Shown here: piece after piece, positions 1-7,116 of the stretch | Numbering within the stretch: position 1 is the stretch's first letter | Layout: the number at the start of each line of letters is the position of its first letter | Assembly (NCBI GenBank): GCA_043775355.1 | Contig: JAYVSL010000029.1 | Location: forward strand, 1 to 33,644 | Direction of reading: 5' to 3' | Source: BOG-1363 sp043775355 | GTDB lineage: Bacteria > Planctomycetota > UBA11346 | DNA: 33,644 nucleotides | Notes under the pieces: generated by a model | The model's database searches: none | Told to the model about the DNA's origin: nothing | Seen by the model: only the letters and a program-made list of their open reading frames with translations | Made by a program: the position numbers and the translations under genes

Positions 1-74
1 GCAGCGAAACTCGCTGCGCGAGGAAAGGAACGGGGAATAGCCATAAACCCCGAAAAATTTTTCTGAGCTGAATG

Positions 75-425
75 TCAAGTGCCAATTTGCAGAAAAACCA
101 GGTAATTCATGGCATTTTGCCTAACGCAACGCCATTGGCCGCTACTCTCGTGCAGCGATGAGCGCGAGTGGTCATGAGATGTTGTCGTTGAAGATGAACC
201 CGAACTCGGTCCAGAGCATGAGGACGTCGTTGACGTAGATGGCGGACGAACTTGATCACGGGTTTTTTTGAGTTTCCCGCCCTCTTCTTCCGCTTGAGTT
301 TGGACGAGGGAAAAAAATATTAAGCCAAAGGCGGTAAAGGCTGTTGGCATCATGTTTCGCGCTCGTGACAAGCGTTGCGAATTAATAATTAAACGTCTTC
401 GAATAAACGGATTCGCTAATATCAT
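75..425 (-). CDS. Hypothetical protein, possibly secreted, Ser/Thr-rich (doubtful)
   Basis: The ORF encodes 116 residues that I do not recognise. Its first ATG overlaps the stop codon of the upstream minus-strand gene as ATGA, which is the usual sign of translational coupling. An internal Met-Met pair at residues 25-26 is followed by a hydrophobic stretch ending in QTQA, which resembles a signal peptide. The middle (about residues 60-95) is low-complexity Ser/Thr, unlike a normal folded domain. A different minus-strand frame over the same DNA (172-255) has almost exclusively G/C third positions, so the region may be frameshifted or decayed. The call is weak. Confidence 0.3.
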   Translation of the reverse strand: MILANPFIRRRLIINSQRLSRARNMMPTAFTAFGLIFFSLVQTQAEEEGGKLKKTRDQVRPPSTSTTSSCSGPSSGSSSTTTSHDHSRSSLHESSGQWRCVRQNAMNYLVFLQIGT

Positions 426-877
426 GGCGCATCACCAGACATGTCAGGAAATTTCACAAGGCACCATACTATTGCCAGTTTTTTGTCGTACAAAAACTGC
501 CAAGTGTTGTATTTACTTCGGCCAGAATGACCAAAATTTCCTTGGGTAGAGGGTGCGGGTTTCATGTTTTCCGGAAGTTGCATTTGATTGACATCTAACT
601 GGCTAAATTGGGGATTGAGTTGAAAATCATTATTCCTTAAGAAGTCAGTTTCGGAGGCTTTTGGTATTTGGATTTGACCCAAGATGAAAGTCTCATCGTC
701 GCTGTGTGATTGAATAAGGATAGAGCCCGATGGAAAATTTATTCCGGTTACTCTTTCAATATACAATTTATCGCTTTCGAGGTTCCAATAAAATACACCG
801 GCCGCCAGAATCACGGCAAGTATCATAGTCAGTAGAGAGATCCACATTGTCTTCAGTTTTATCATATTCACTACCAT
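422..877 (-). CDS. Hypothetical membrane-anchored protein
   Basis: This 151-residue protein was not recognised. Residues about 12-32 form one hydrophobic segment after a short basic N-terminus (start MVVN or, four codons later, MIKL), followed by a polar domain of about 120 residues with several Asp/Glu and Gln patches. This suggests a single-pass protein with an extracytoplasmic domain. No lipobox Cys is visible. No clear Shine-Dalgarno marks either start. The stop overlaps the start of the next minus-strand ORF. The local DNA is more AT-rich than the flanking HEAT-like gene, which may mean recent acquisition. Confidence 0.55.
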   Translation of the reverse strand: MVVNMIKLKTMWISLLTMILAVILAAGVFYWNLESDKLYIERVTGINFPSGSILIQSHSDDETFILGQIQIPKASETDFLRNNDFQLNPQFSQLDVNQMQLPENMKPAPSTQGNFGHSGRSKYNTWQFLYDKKLAIVWCLVKFPDMSGDAP

Positions 878-926
878 GTACTCAATGTGGTGAATAAATT
901 AAATACGATAGCAATCAGCAAAGATT

Positions 927-3389
927 TCACACCCAATCCAATCGATCGCGCAGATCCGCATTTAAATCCGGCAACAACGCACGCAATTTTGCGCGCGCGC
1001 GGCTGCTGCAGTGGACGCGGTAGGCCTGAACCAAATTGACCAAGCGGCGACGATGCGAATCGCCCTGTGGGCCAAGGTGTGGAATCACCAAAAAATCGAT
1101 CAGGGTTTCGACCAGATCTGGCCATTCATCTTCGGCGTAATATTTATCCGCCGCAAGTTGGACCAAACGTTCGCTCGCTTTGCCCGCGAGTTCACTGAGG
1201 TACGGGCCATCGCCAGCGACAAACACGCGGGCTAATCCGCGCGCGATGCTCAGTTGGCTGAGCTTGGGCATGAGTGCTTCGCAGATGCGTACGCGCAGCG
1301 GCCCTGGGAAGTTTAAACGTCCGGCAAGTTGGCCGAGCACGCGGCCAAGTTCCTGAATGTTGCCTGGGCCCCAGATGATGTGCCAGTTCGATACCGCACG
1401 CCATTGCTCGCACATGCGATTGACCATGTGGGTCAAGGATTCGCTTGGTAAATGCGGTGATATACCGATGCGATGGAGCGCCGTCATTACCTTGGGTAAA
1501 TTGTGCGTGTGTGCACCCAGCGAGGCGTCGAGGACAAACGTCGTTTCATCGGTGGCTGCGTCGTGCACTTGTTCGACTGGGCGATCGGGCAAATCTTCGG
1601 TCAACTGTTCGAGTAAATGTGCGAGCACGCTAGTGCGCAGGGTGGCTGGACAATTCGCACTCGCGGCGAGGTAGCCGTTGGCGTTGATCGCCCATTCGCC
1701 CAGGTCAATGGTGGCTTGTGCGATGCGCTGACAGGTGGCGGTATCCAGTGATAAATCATCCGTCAGTCGTGCGGCGGCGGTGACTAGCGCGCCGCGTTCG
1801 TTGGCTTGTTGGGCTCGTCCGAGTCCGCGTACCAATCGCGTAACCGCAGCTGGTCCCTGCGCGTGATCTCCGGCAATGATTAGCTGCGGCAGCAAATCTG
1901 CGGCAAGCAGTCGTACGGTTTCATGCGGATGATCTTCCAGCAGATTCCACATCGCGTTGGTCGCGGCAGCACCAATTCCAGCGAGACAACTGGCCACTAA
2001 GTCGAGCGAACGTTCGTCGCGGAAACGTGCGACCACTTCGACTAGCGGTTCAACCATGCCGCCGCGAGCAGCGTCACTGGCGGGCAACATTGCGGGTAAT
2101 TGTTGTTCAAGAATCGCCGCTAAATGTGGACCTGGAGCATCACGTAATAATTTGCGCACGGTAATGGCGAGCGATTCGGCAATCGGCGGATCAATCGCGT
2201 GATCACGACTGAGCTCGGCCAACAGCCAATACACCGTGGTGTCGTGCGATTCGCCGATCGTCAAACTGCGTTCACTGATGAGTCCGGCTAAGCGATGCGT
2301 GGTGCCATCTAAACGACGGAGAGCGGCACCCAGCGCCATACGTTCTTTCGGCGCTTCGCCACGTTCCAGCAGTAAATCAACCCCGCGATCCACCAGCGCG
2401 TCATCGCGCGGACGACCAGGAACGGCCAACAAGATGATGATGGTGGCATCCTGTTCGACGCCCTGGCCAAGGTATTGGTGCAGAATCGCATCCACGCGCG
2501 GCGCATCGTGTTCTTGCAGATCGCGGATGAAGGTCAGCAAGCTGAGGTGCGTGGGCAGCAGCAGTTCGATCAAGCGATCGAGCGCGCGATGGCGCACCAA
2601 ATGTGCTGCGAGTCGTTGACATAACGTGATCACGGCCTGCGTGGTTTGGCCACGATTAGCGGTGGCCATCAGCGCAGCGACGACTAAGTCCAATTGGACG
2701 CCCGAAAGATTCGCGATGCTTTCGCTTAAGCGGCTGAGCGCTTGATCGTCGCGGCGGTGAAGCGCGCGGACCAAGTCGATCACCGCGACGCTGGCACCGC
2801 AGGCACTCAGTAAACCGATGGCGCGTTCGCGCACCAATTCAGCAGCGTCAGCCAACAGCATCGGCATTAATTCGCTGACCACGGCTAACGGCGGCGCGGC
2901 ATATCGCAGTTGTTCGAGTGCGGCTGCGCGTTGGTCGTCGGCGCGCGCTTGCAGCAATCCCTCAACCGGAATGCGCAGCGTTGGTGTCAATGTCGCCATC
3001 ATTTCACCAAGGGCGGAATCGCTGAGTGTTGGTGCTGGTGTGGCGAGTACGGAAAATTCAGCCTCGGTCGCGGCAGTCAGCGGATTATCGACTTCATCGT
3101 CGAGCGCGATCACGCGCCAATCCTCTTGGCCACTGGTCAGCACTAAGCCCAGCCCAGCGCAACCATGTTCGGCGACTAACGCGGTAAATCCTGGACTCGC
3201 GATATCGCTCAGGCGACGATCACTTAATAAAAGTTTTCCTGCGGCTGATTCCACCGCGCTTTCGAGCGCGCTCTGGGTAATCGCGAGTTTCGCCTGTAAA
3301 AGCGTGCCAAGGCGCAGATACAAACGAGTATCGCCCGCGCACAGACGTTGGATGAGAGGAGCATCAATAGTTCGTAGGCCACGCAGCAT
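927..3389 (-). CDS. Large HEAT-like repeat protein
   Basis: About 820 residues, almost wholly alpha-helical, with repeated Leu/Ala-rich amphipathic helix pairs. Examples are the segments around VRERAIGLLSACG, HETVRLLAADLLPQL and DERSLDLVASCLAGIG. These resemble HEAT/Armadillo-type repeats, which usually form protein-binding solenoids. There is no signal peptide or membrane segment, so it is probably cytoplasmic. The reading frame is open upstream to a GTG at 3467; I prefer the ATG at 3389 (MLRGLRTIDAP) because the extra 26 residues are basic and unlike the rest, but neither start has a convincing ribosome site. It is transcribed away from the small lipoprotein genes. The partner and role are unknown. 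A catalytic domain is not evident. Confidence 0.8.
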   Translation of the reverse strand: MLRGLRTIDAPLIQRLCAGDTRLYLRLGTLLQAKLAITQSALESAVESAAGKLLLSDRRLSDIASPGFTALVAEHGCAGLGLVLTSGQEDWRVIALDDEVDNPLTAATEAEFSVLATPAPTLSDSALGEMMATLTPTLRIPVEGLLQARADDQRAAALEQLRYAAPPLAVVSELMPMLLADAAELVRERAIGLLSACGASVAVIDLVRALHRRDDQALSRLSESIANLSGVQLDLVVAALMATANRGQTTQAVITLCQRLAAHLVRHRALDRLIELLLPTHLSLLTFIRDLQEHDAPRVDAILHQYLGQGVEQDATIIILLAVPGRPRDDALVDRGVDLLLERGEAPKERMALGAALRRLDGTTHRLAGLISERSLTIGESHDTTVYWLLAELSRDHAIDPPIAESLAITVRKLLRDAPGPHLAAILEQQLPAMLPASDAARGGMVEPLVEVVARFRDERSLDLVASCLAGIGAAATNAMWNLLEDHPHETVRLLAADLLPQLIIAGDHAQGPAAVTRLVRGLGRAQQANERGALVTAAARLTDDLSLDTATCQRIAQATIDLGEWAINANGYLAASANCPATLRTSVLAHLLEQLTEDLPDRPVEQVHDAATDETTFVLDASLGAHTHNLPKVMTALHRIGISPHLPSESLTHMVNRMCEQWRAVSNWHIIWGPGNIQELGRVLGQLAGRLNFPGPLRVRICEALMPKLSQLSIARGLARVFVAGDGPYLSELAGKASERLVQLAADKYYAEDEWPDLVETLIDFLVIPHLGPQGDSHRRRLVNLVQAYRVHCSSRARAKLRALLPDLNADLRDRLDWV

Positions 3390-3551
3390 AGTCGCAGGGT
3401 GGCTAGCAACGCGGGGTTTCCAAGGCCTTTGGTGAGCGCGGGGGCGTGCCTTAGAGCCATTCACCACACACCGCGTGTGCGGCGCGCGTGACCAGGATTG
3501 CTAGCCCAGATGGCCGATCCTAGCGTTTCGCAAAGACAGAGGAGCGGATCC

Positions 3552-3707
3552 ATGATCATGAAAAGCTATCGTTGGTTTGGTTGGACGCTCTTCGTCAGTG
3601 CGTTGGTGATTTCGCTCGCGGGATGTGAGGATAGCAGATCACCAGCGAAACCAGATAAAATAAATGCGTCGCGCGAGAACAACAATGGCTGGGGTTTCAC
3701 GAAGTAA
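3552..3707 (+). CDS. Small lipoprotein A of a tandem pair
   Basis: A 51-residue protein with a classical lipoprotein signal: basic start (MIMKSYRW), hydrophobic core and lipobox ISLAGC, leaving a mature part of only about 27 polar residues. The start at 3552 is fixed by an AGGAG at 3539-3543; an upstream in-frame start at 3498 would bury the signal. It resembles the product of 3874-4023: both share an RWxGWTL block before the hydrophobic core. Both genes also have CCTAGCGT about 30 bases before the ATG. Entericidin-like small lipoproteins have similar size, but I see no closer match. The function is unknown. Confidence 0.7.
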   Translation: MIMKSYRWFGWTLFVSALVISLAGCEDSRSPAKPDKINASRENNNGWGFTK

Positions 3708-3873
3708 TGTGCCAAGTGATTGGCGGTTTCACAAATGAGCCGTGATATCGTTCGGTTTGCCAGCCGCTGATCGTCTGTGTGGCTTCCCACCACACACCAA
3801 TGCTGATGAGCAAGCTGTCATGGTTGCCGGTCGCTATTCATAGCCCTAGCGTCCAGCCCTCAGGAGCGTGGAC

Positions 3874-4023
3874 ATGGCCATTCCCATCAAAATCGGACGT
3901 TGGTTGGGATGGACACTTTTGGCTGGGGTGATGGCCATAGCGTTGGGTGGCTGCAAGCAACGCGAGCCGAACAATCCATTTCTTGCGCCTTACGGTGATT
4001 CGTTTAATCAACCGTTTGGTTGA
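3874..4023 (+). CDS. Small lipoprotein B of a tandem pair
   Basis: A 49-residue ORF with AGGAG at 3862-3866 before its ATG. It begins MAIPIKIGRWLGWTLL, continues with a hydrophobic stretch and a lipobox IALGGC, then has a short polar mature part ending NQPFG. Its signal region aligns with the gene at 3552 (RW-x-GWTL), and the leader motif CCTAGCGT recurs at 3845-3852. The pair therefore looks like an ancient tandem duplication in which the signal was kept and the mature parts diverged. It lies about 165 bases after the first copy, so it may have its own promoter. The role is unknown. Confidence 0.65.
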   Translation: MAIPIKIGRWLGWTLLAGVMAIALGGCKQREPNNPFLAPYGDSFNQPFG

Positions 4024-4122
4024 AAAATCAGCGTCTGCTCGCACTTTTTGTGAGTTGAACACGGCGCATAGAAGTCATCGTTTTTGACTTCCGCTGATTG
4101 GTTGCATGGCCACGGTGCCGCT

Positions 4123-4560
4123 ATGGCCTCTCCATCCGCTCAATCCATCGCCGCACATACTATTTTTGTCGAACGCGATGGGTGGGTGTACTACGTCACC
4201 AATTGGCAAAAACGTTTTAATGAACCAGCTCGGCCCAAACTCGTGCGTTTGAGCCCTCGGCATTTTGTGCGTTATCATGAATTCAAGCAGGCGGGGCGCA
4301 GTTCGAAGACGATTGCGTATCTGTTGTTCAAAAAGGCTGCGGTCAAAGTGTCCGCGGCACCCATGGTGGAAATAACCCGGACGAAAAAATCAGCCGACGA
4401 GCGCACGGTAACCGTCGACATCGCGATGTTGACGCACGAACAAATTCTTTCTTTGTTGCAACGTGCGCTGGACGAACGTTTCCCAGGTTTGCGGACGATG
4501 GCGCTTGCAGAGATTCGTCGGCTGTACTTGGCAGTGCAGGCGCTCGGACGTAAGAGTTGA
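4123..4560 (+). CDS. Hypothetical protein, 145 aa
   Basis: I do not recognise this protein. From the ATG at 4123 it has 145 residues (a TTG at 4084 would add 13). The N-terminal half contains aromatic residues (FVERDGWVYYVTNW) and then a basic region with RHFVRYHEFKQAGRS. The C-terminal 45 residues are predicted helical (LTHEQILSLLQRALDERFPG). There is no signal peptide or membrane segment. No strong ribosome site precedes either start. It stands alone between the lipoprotein pair and the Rrf2 regulator, on the same strand as both. Confidence 0.6.
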   Translation: MASPSAQSIAAHTIFVERDGWVYYVTNWQKRFNEPARPKLVRLSPRHFVRYHEFKQAGRSSKTIAYLLFKKAAVKVSAAPMVEITRTKKSADERTVTVDIAMLTHEQILSLLQRALDERFPGLRTMALAEIRRLYLAVQALGRKS

Positions 4561-4618
4561 GTCGATGTTTTGCTGCGATTGACGTTTTCAGGTCGAAGAG
4601 TTAGATATCGCATATGTC

Positions 4619-4646
4619 ATCAGTGATGCGCTATCAGTGATGCGCT
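4619..4646 (+). repeat. Perfect tandem 14-bp repeat before the Rrf2 gene
   Basis: ATCAGTGATGCGCT occurs twice without a gap (4619-4632 and 4633-4646), followed by an inverted partial copy, CATCACT, at about 4653-4659. The block sits 25 bases before the regulator's ATG, where an operator for autoregulation could lie. A TAGAAT box at 4659-4664 lies so close to the ATG (4671) that a leaderless transcript is possible. Function is inference. Confidence 0.5.
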
Positions 4647-4670
4647 GGCGATCATCACTAGAATGGACTT

Positions 4671-5102
4671 ATGCTGACTAACCGGGCGAAATATGCGATC
4701 AAGGCTCTCCTGCACTTATCTCGCAAGCGGGGTAGTGGTCCTGTAGGCGCTGGGGTCATCGCTGAGACTGAGCATATTCCGCTTAAATTTCTTGAACTCA
4801 TCCTGCTTCAATTGCGCAATCATGACATTATTCGCAGCAAGGTCGGCAAAGGTGGTGGTCATGAAATGGTCAAAGAACCAGAGGAAATCACGCTTCTTAC
4901 GATTGTGCGCATCATTGATGGCCCGGTCGCGCCATTGCCTTGTCTGAGTCGTACCGCTTATCAACGCTGTGAAGATTGTGACGACGAAAAAACCTGTGGT
5001 ACTCGGCGGCTATTCAAAAATGTCCACGATGCTGCGGTAGAGATGATGTCGACTACCACGCTCGCCGATTCTGGCCGTTCACGACCTGCTCCTTCGCGTT
5101 AA
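4671..5102 (+). CDS. Rrf2-family transcriptional regulator with four-cysteine motif
   Basis: The 143-residue protein opens with MLTNRAKYAIKALLHLS and contains KFLELILLQLRNHDIIRSKVGKGGG-type wing residues, the hallmark of the Rrf2/IscR/CymR winged-helix family. Cysteines at 91, 100, 103 and 109 (CLSRTAYQRCEDCDDEKTCG) form a cluster comparable in place to the Fe-S ligands of IscR, but with four rather than three Cys. It could sense an Fe-S cluster, redox state or, like CymR, cysteine status. It precedes a porin and the sulfate transporter, both of which carry a shared inverted-repeat site at their promoters. A role as the sulfur regulator of this locus is a well-supported inference, but its ligand is unknown. 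There is no good Shine-Dalgarno. Confidence 0.88.
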   Translation: MLTNRAKYAIKALLHLSRKRGSGPVGAGVIAETEHIPLKFLELILLQLRNHDIIRSKVGKGGGHEMVKEPEEITLLTIVRIIDGPVAPLPCLSRTAYQRCEDCDDEKTCGTRRLFKNVHDAAVEMMSTTTLADSGRSRPAPSR

Positions 5103-5150
5103 ATTTGTTTTACGAAATGGCTCCCCTTGAACATCGATGTACTGGCGACT

Positions 5151-5179
5151 CATATTCCTACTTGTAAGGTAGGAATATG
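5151..5179 (+). promoter_or_regulatory. Candidate Rrf2 operator 1 (porin promoter)
   Basis: A perfect 11-bp inverted repeat, CATATTCCTAC / GTAGGAATATG, with a 7-base spacer. It matches 21 of 29 positions with the site at 6768-6796 before the transporter operon. It covers the predicted -35 box of the porin gene, so binding would block RNA polymerase. The presumed binder is the adjacent Rrf2 protein. Confidence 0.65.
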
Positions 5180-5190
5180 TGGGCTACATT
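5162..5190 (+). promoter_or_regulatory. Candidate sigma-70 promoter of the porin gene
   Basis: TTGTAA (5162-5167), a 17-base spacer and TACATT (5185-5190) match the -35 and -10 consensus at 4 of 6 bases or better. The -35 box lies inside the inverted repeat of operator 1. This predicts a leader of roughly 105 bases before the porin ATG. Confidence 0.4.
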
Positions 5191-5225
5191 GCCCCACCAT
5201 GCATGACATTATCGTCGTGCACCCA

Positions 5226-5281
5226 ACCGGACCACCGGTGGAATCAAACCTATCATCATTCGCTGCTGACCGGATCACCGG
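5226..5281 (+). repeat. Direct repeats in the porin leader
   Basis: ACCGGACCACCGG (5226-5238) and ACCGGATCACCGG (5269-5281) differ at one base and lie 43 bases apart in the untranslated leader of the porin gene. The first copy extends into the palindrome CCACCGGTGG. They could form alternative RNA pairings or bind a protein. No known riboswitch consensus was recognised. Confidence 0.4.
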
Positions 5282-5304
5282 AAGTTAAGCCATGAGGTCG
5301 CCCC

Positions 5305-6735
5305 ATGTTTCGCTTTTCTTCTACGACTCTCTCGGTCACCGCTGCATTCACGCTCGGTGTCCATTTCCTTCCTGCTGTTGATGAGGTACCGAGTGTCGAG
5401 CAGCGCCTACAGGCGCTCGATCAGGAAATTAAAATTCTGCAACGCAAAGCGGAGATCGCTGCCGAGGAAGCTGCGGCAAGAGATAGCGCCGCCAAAGGTG
5501 CGCCAAAGTTCACCGCCAATAGTAAAGATGGTTTCTCGCTCTCATCGAGTGACGGTACATACAAACTGAAATTTGGCGGCTCGGCTCAGCTTGAGGGCAT
5601 GTACTATCTGAACGATGATTTGGTGCCCAAGAATAACACCTTCTTCGTCCGCCGCGTCCGACCGTATCTTCAGGGCACCGTGGCAAAGTATTTCGACTAT
5701 CAGTTGGTGCTCGACTATAGTCCTCTCTCGACCACTCCAGTTAGCCTGCTTGATGCGAATGTAACCGCGAACATCGATCCAACGTTTAAGCTTCAAGCTG
5801 GTCGCTTCAAAACGCCATTTGGACTGGAATATTTACAGGCCGATGCGCAAACGGCTTTCATCGAGCGAGGGTTTCCCACCCAGCTTTCCCCAGGTCGTGA
5901 TGCCGGTGCTCAGGCACTCGGCGAAATAGGTGGCGGATTGGTCAGCTATCAGATTGGAATATTCAATGGGCCGACCGACCGCGCGGATCGTGATAGTGAC
6001 AGTTCTGATGACAAAGAAGCCATCGCCCGTTTGTATGCGGCGCCCTTCAAAGAGAGCAATTTGGTGGCCCTTGCTGGCTTGAACGTTGGCATCGCTGTTT
6101 CGTATGGGCAAGACGCACCAGTACGAAATGCGGCCAATACCACGATTACCGCGAGTAATCTGCCGACGTATCAGTCGCCCGGCGGAACGACATTCTTTTC
6201 ATACGGCGCAACCGCAGTGAGCGACGGAGAACGTCTGCGTTTTTCACCGCAACTCTATTACACGTGGGGTTCTTGGGACGTGCTCGCAGAGTACGTCAGC
6301 TCTCGGCAAGAGGTCCGAACGGCGAACTTTGCAACTGGAGCAGCTTTGACGGAACGCGTCGGCGTGACTCATACCGCGTGGCAGATTGAAAGCGGTTATG
6401 TTCTTACGGGTGAAGAGAGTGGATTTCGCGGAATTTCACCGGATGGCGGTGGCATAGGAACGGGTGGACGTGGAGCCTTTCAATTGGTGGTTCGCATCAG
6501 TGAATTGAATATCGGTGACGCTGCGTTTTCTAATGGTCTTGCCTCACGCACCACTTCCGCTGAACGAGCACTGAACTATGGAATCGGGGCGAATTGGTGG
6601 CTCAATCGAAATGTGCGCATCGCGCTTAATTACGATCGTACCGAATTCGTTGCTGGTGGTGGTGGCACGAATGCGAACCCGATCGACAAAGAAATCGAGC
6701 AGGTGATTCGTTCTCGCGTTCAGTTGGTATTTTGA
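5305..6735 (+). CDS. OprP/OprO-like outer-membrane porin
   Basis: A 476-residue protein with an N-terminal signal region (MFRFSSTTLSVTAAFTLGV), a short coiled coil at about residues 28-60 (VEQRLQALDQEIKILQRK), and then a beta-barrel. Segments such as YKLKFGGSAQLEGMYYL, FFVRRVRPYLQGTV, FKLQAGRFKTPFGLEYLQ and NRNVRIALNYDRTEF follow the phosphate-selective porin O/P family, and the chain ends in the aromatic Phe typical of outer-membrane barrels (VQLVF). TGAGG precedes the ATG. It probably lets an anion such as sulfate or a sulfonate cross the outer membrane, judged from the sulfate transporter next door and the shared operator. Phosphate is an alternative, but no pst genes are seen. Confidence 0.85.
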   Translation: MFRFSSTTLSVTAAFTLGVHFLPAVDEVPSVEQRLQALDQEIKILQRKAEIAAEEAAARDSAAKGAPKFTANSKDGFSLSSSDGTYKLKFGGSAQLEGMYYLNDDLVPKNNTFFVRRVRPYLQGTVAKYFDYQLVLDYSPLSTTPVSLLDANVTANIDPTFKLQAGRFKTPFGLEYLQADAQTAFIERGFPTQLSPGRDAGAQALGEIGGGLVSYQIGIFNGPTDRADRDSDSSDDKEAIARLYAAPFKESNLVALAGLNVGIAVSYGQDAPVRNAANTTITASNLPTYQSPGGTTFFSYGATAVSDGERLRFSPQLYYTWGSWDVLAEYVSSRQEVRTANFATGAALTERVGVTHTAWQIESGYVLTGEESGFRGISPDGGGIGTGGRGAFQLVVRISELNIGDAAFSNGLASRTTSAERALNYGIGANWWLNRNVRIALNYDRTEFVAGGGGTNANPIDKEIEQVIRSRVQLVF

Positions 6736-6767
6736 TCTCGACAGCGAGGCATGTAAAATAAGTATCA

Positions 6768-6796
6768 CAAACTCCTACTTGACAGATGGGGTTATG
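6768..6796 (+). promoter_or_regulatory. Candidate Rrf2 operator 2 and transporter promoter
   Basis: This 29-base site aligns without gaps to the site at 5151-5179 (21 of 29 identical, including TCCTACTTG and the TATG end), although its own symmetry is weaker. It contains a perfect -35 hexamer TTGACA (6779-6784). A TAGATT at 6800-6805 is the best -10, with a short 15-base spacer. It is the likely start of the YezD/sulfate-transporter transcript. Confidence 0.6.
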
Positions 6797-6813
6797 TTTT
6801 AGATTTCGCCTTC

Positions 6814-7018
6814 GTCAGCACTGCTGACCGCGCCGGATTTAGGCCGCTACTTGCCGGGGGCGCGAAATAAATTACTCGGACTAAAGGTGGGCGGGCATTC
6901 CATTCGCACGGTTTTTACCGTGGAATGCGATGCCCACCAAGCCCAGCCTGGCCGGAACCGCGATCTCGTACCCTTATCGGTGTGCGATCGCTTACCGCGA
7001 CTCGTCAGTCGACGAGTC
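6814..7018 (+). promoter_or_regulatory. Structured leader RNA of the sulfate operon
   Basis: The 513-base gap between porin and yezD holds no large gene but dense hairpin potential. GTCAGC/GCTGAC pairs at 6814-6828. CGCGCC (6829-6834) pairs with GGCGCG (6859-6864). A long interrupted stem spans 6886-6938 (7 + 8 + 4 pairs: GGTGGGC/GCCCACC, GCATTCCA/TGGAATGC and CGGT/ACCG around a TTTT loop). GACTCGTC/GACGAGTC pairs at 6999-7018, just before a strong ribosome site. I do not recognise a SAM, cobalamin or other known riboswitch core. A regulatory leader or an unnamed structured RNA is the inference. Confidence 0.5.
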
Positions 7019-7032
7019 CACAGGAGGGCACC

Positions 7033-7104
7033 ATGCCCGACACCGTGAAGAATAGTGGAATCTCCGCGCAAGGTGAGCGAATGTGGGAGCGTTGTCGACG
7101 TTGA
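7033..7104 (+). CDS. Small upstream ORF, possible Cys-responsive leader peptide
   Basis: A 23-codon ORF follows a perfect AGGAGG (7022-7027) with 5-base spacing, the strongest ribosome site in the window. The peptide starts MPDTVKNSGISAQGE and ends MWERCRR. It is preceded by one hairpin (6999-7018), and its last codons lie inside another (7090-7116): the only Cys codon, TGT 7093-7095, is in the 5' arm and the stop is in the loop. Stalling at Cys would therefore open that hairpin. In a sulfate-uptake leader this suggests translation-coupled attenuation. A single Cys codon is weak compared with classic leaders, so it could instead be an ordinary small protein. Confidence 0.45.
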   Translation: MPDTVKNSGISAQGERMWERCRR

Positions 7105-7116
7105 TTCGTCGCAACG
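7090..7116 (+). promoter_or_regulatory. Hairpin overlapping the end of the leader ORF
   Basis: CGTTG-T-CGACG pairs with CGTCG-CAACG (10 pairs, one bulged T, loop TTGATT). It covers the last Cys and Arg codons, and the stop codon is in the loop. It has no T-run, so it is not an intrinsic terminator by itself. It could be the antiterminator or pause hairpin of an attenuator. Confidence 0.4.

Noticed and set aside
2818..3435. A 205-residue plus-strand ORF opposite the HEAT-like gene
   Set aside because: It is Ser/Arg/Ala low-complexity with no ribosome site, a typical shadow of the high-quality minus-strand frame.
5305..6735. Phosphate porin of a Pst system
   Set aside because: Although the fold is OprP-like, all neighbours are for sulfur and the operator is shared with the sulfate transporter; the anion specificity remains open.
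6886..6938. SAM or other known sulfur riboswitch
   Set aside because: The stems do not show the conserved core of the SAM-I, SAM-II or cobalamin riboswitches as I know them, so it is left as an unnamed structured leader.
6847..7071. ORFs on both strands (6851-7048 plus, 6847-7071 minus) over the leader
   Set aside because: Their composition follows the hairpin arms, they have no ribosome sites and show no recognisable domain.
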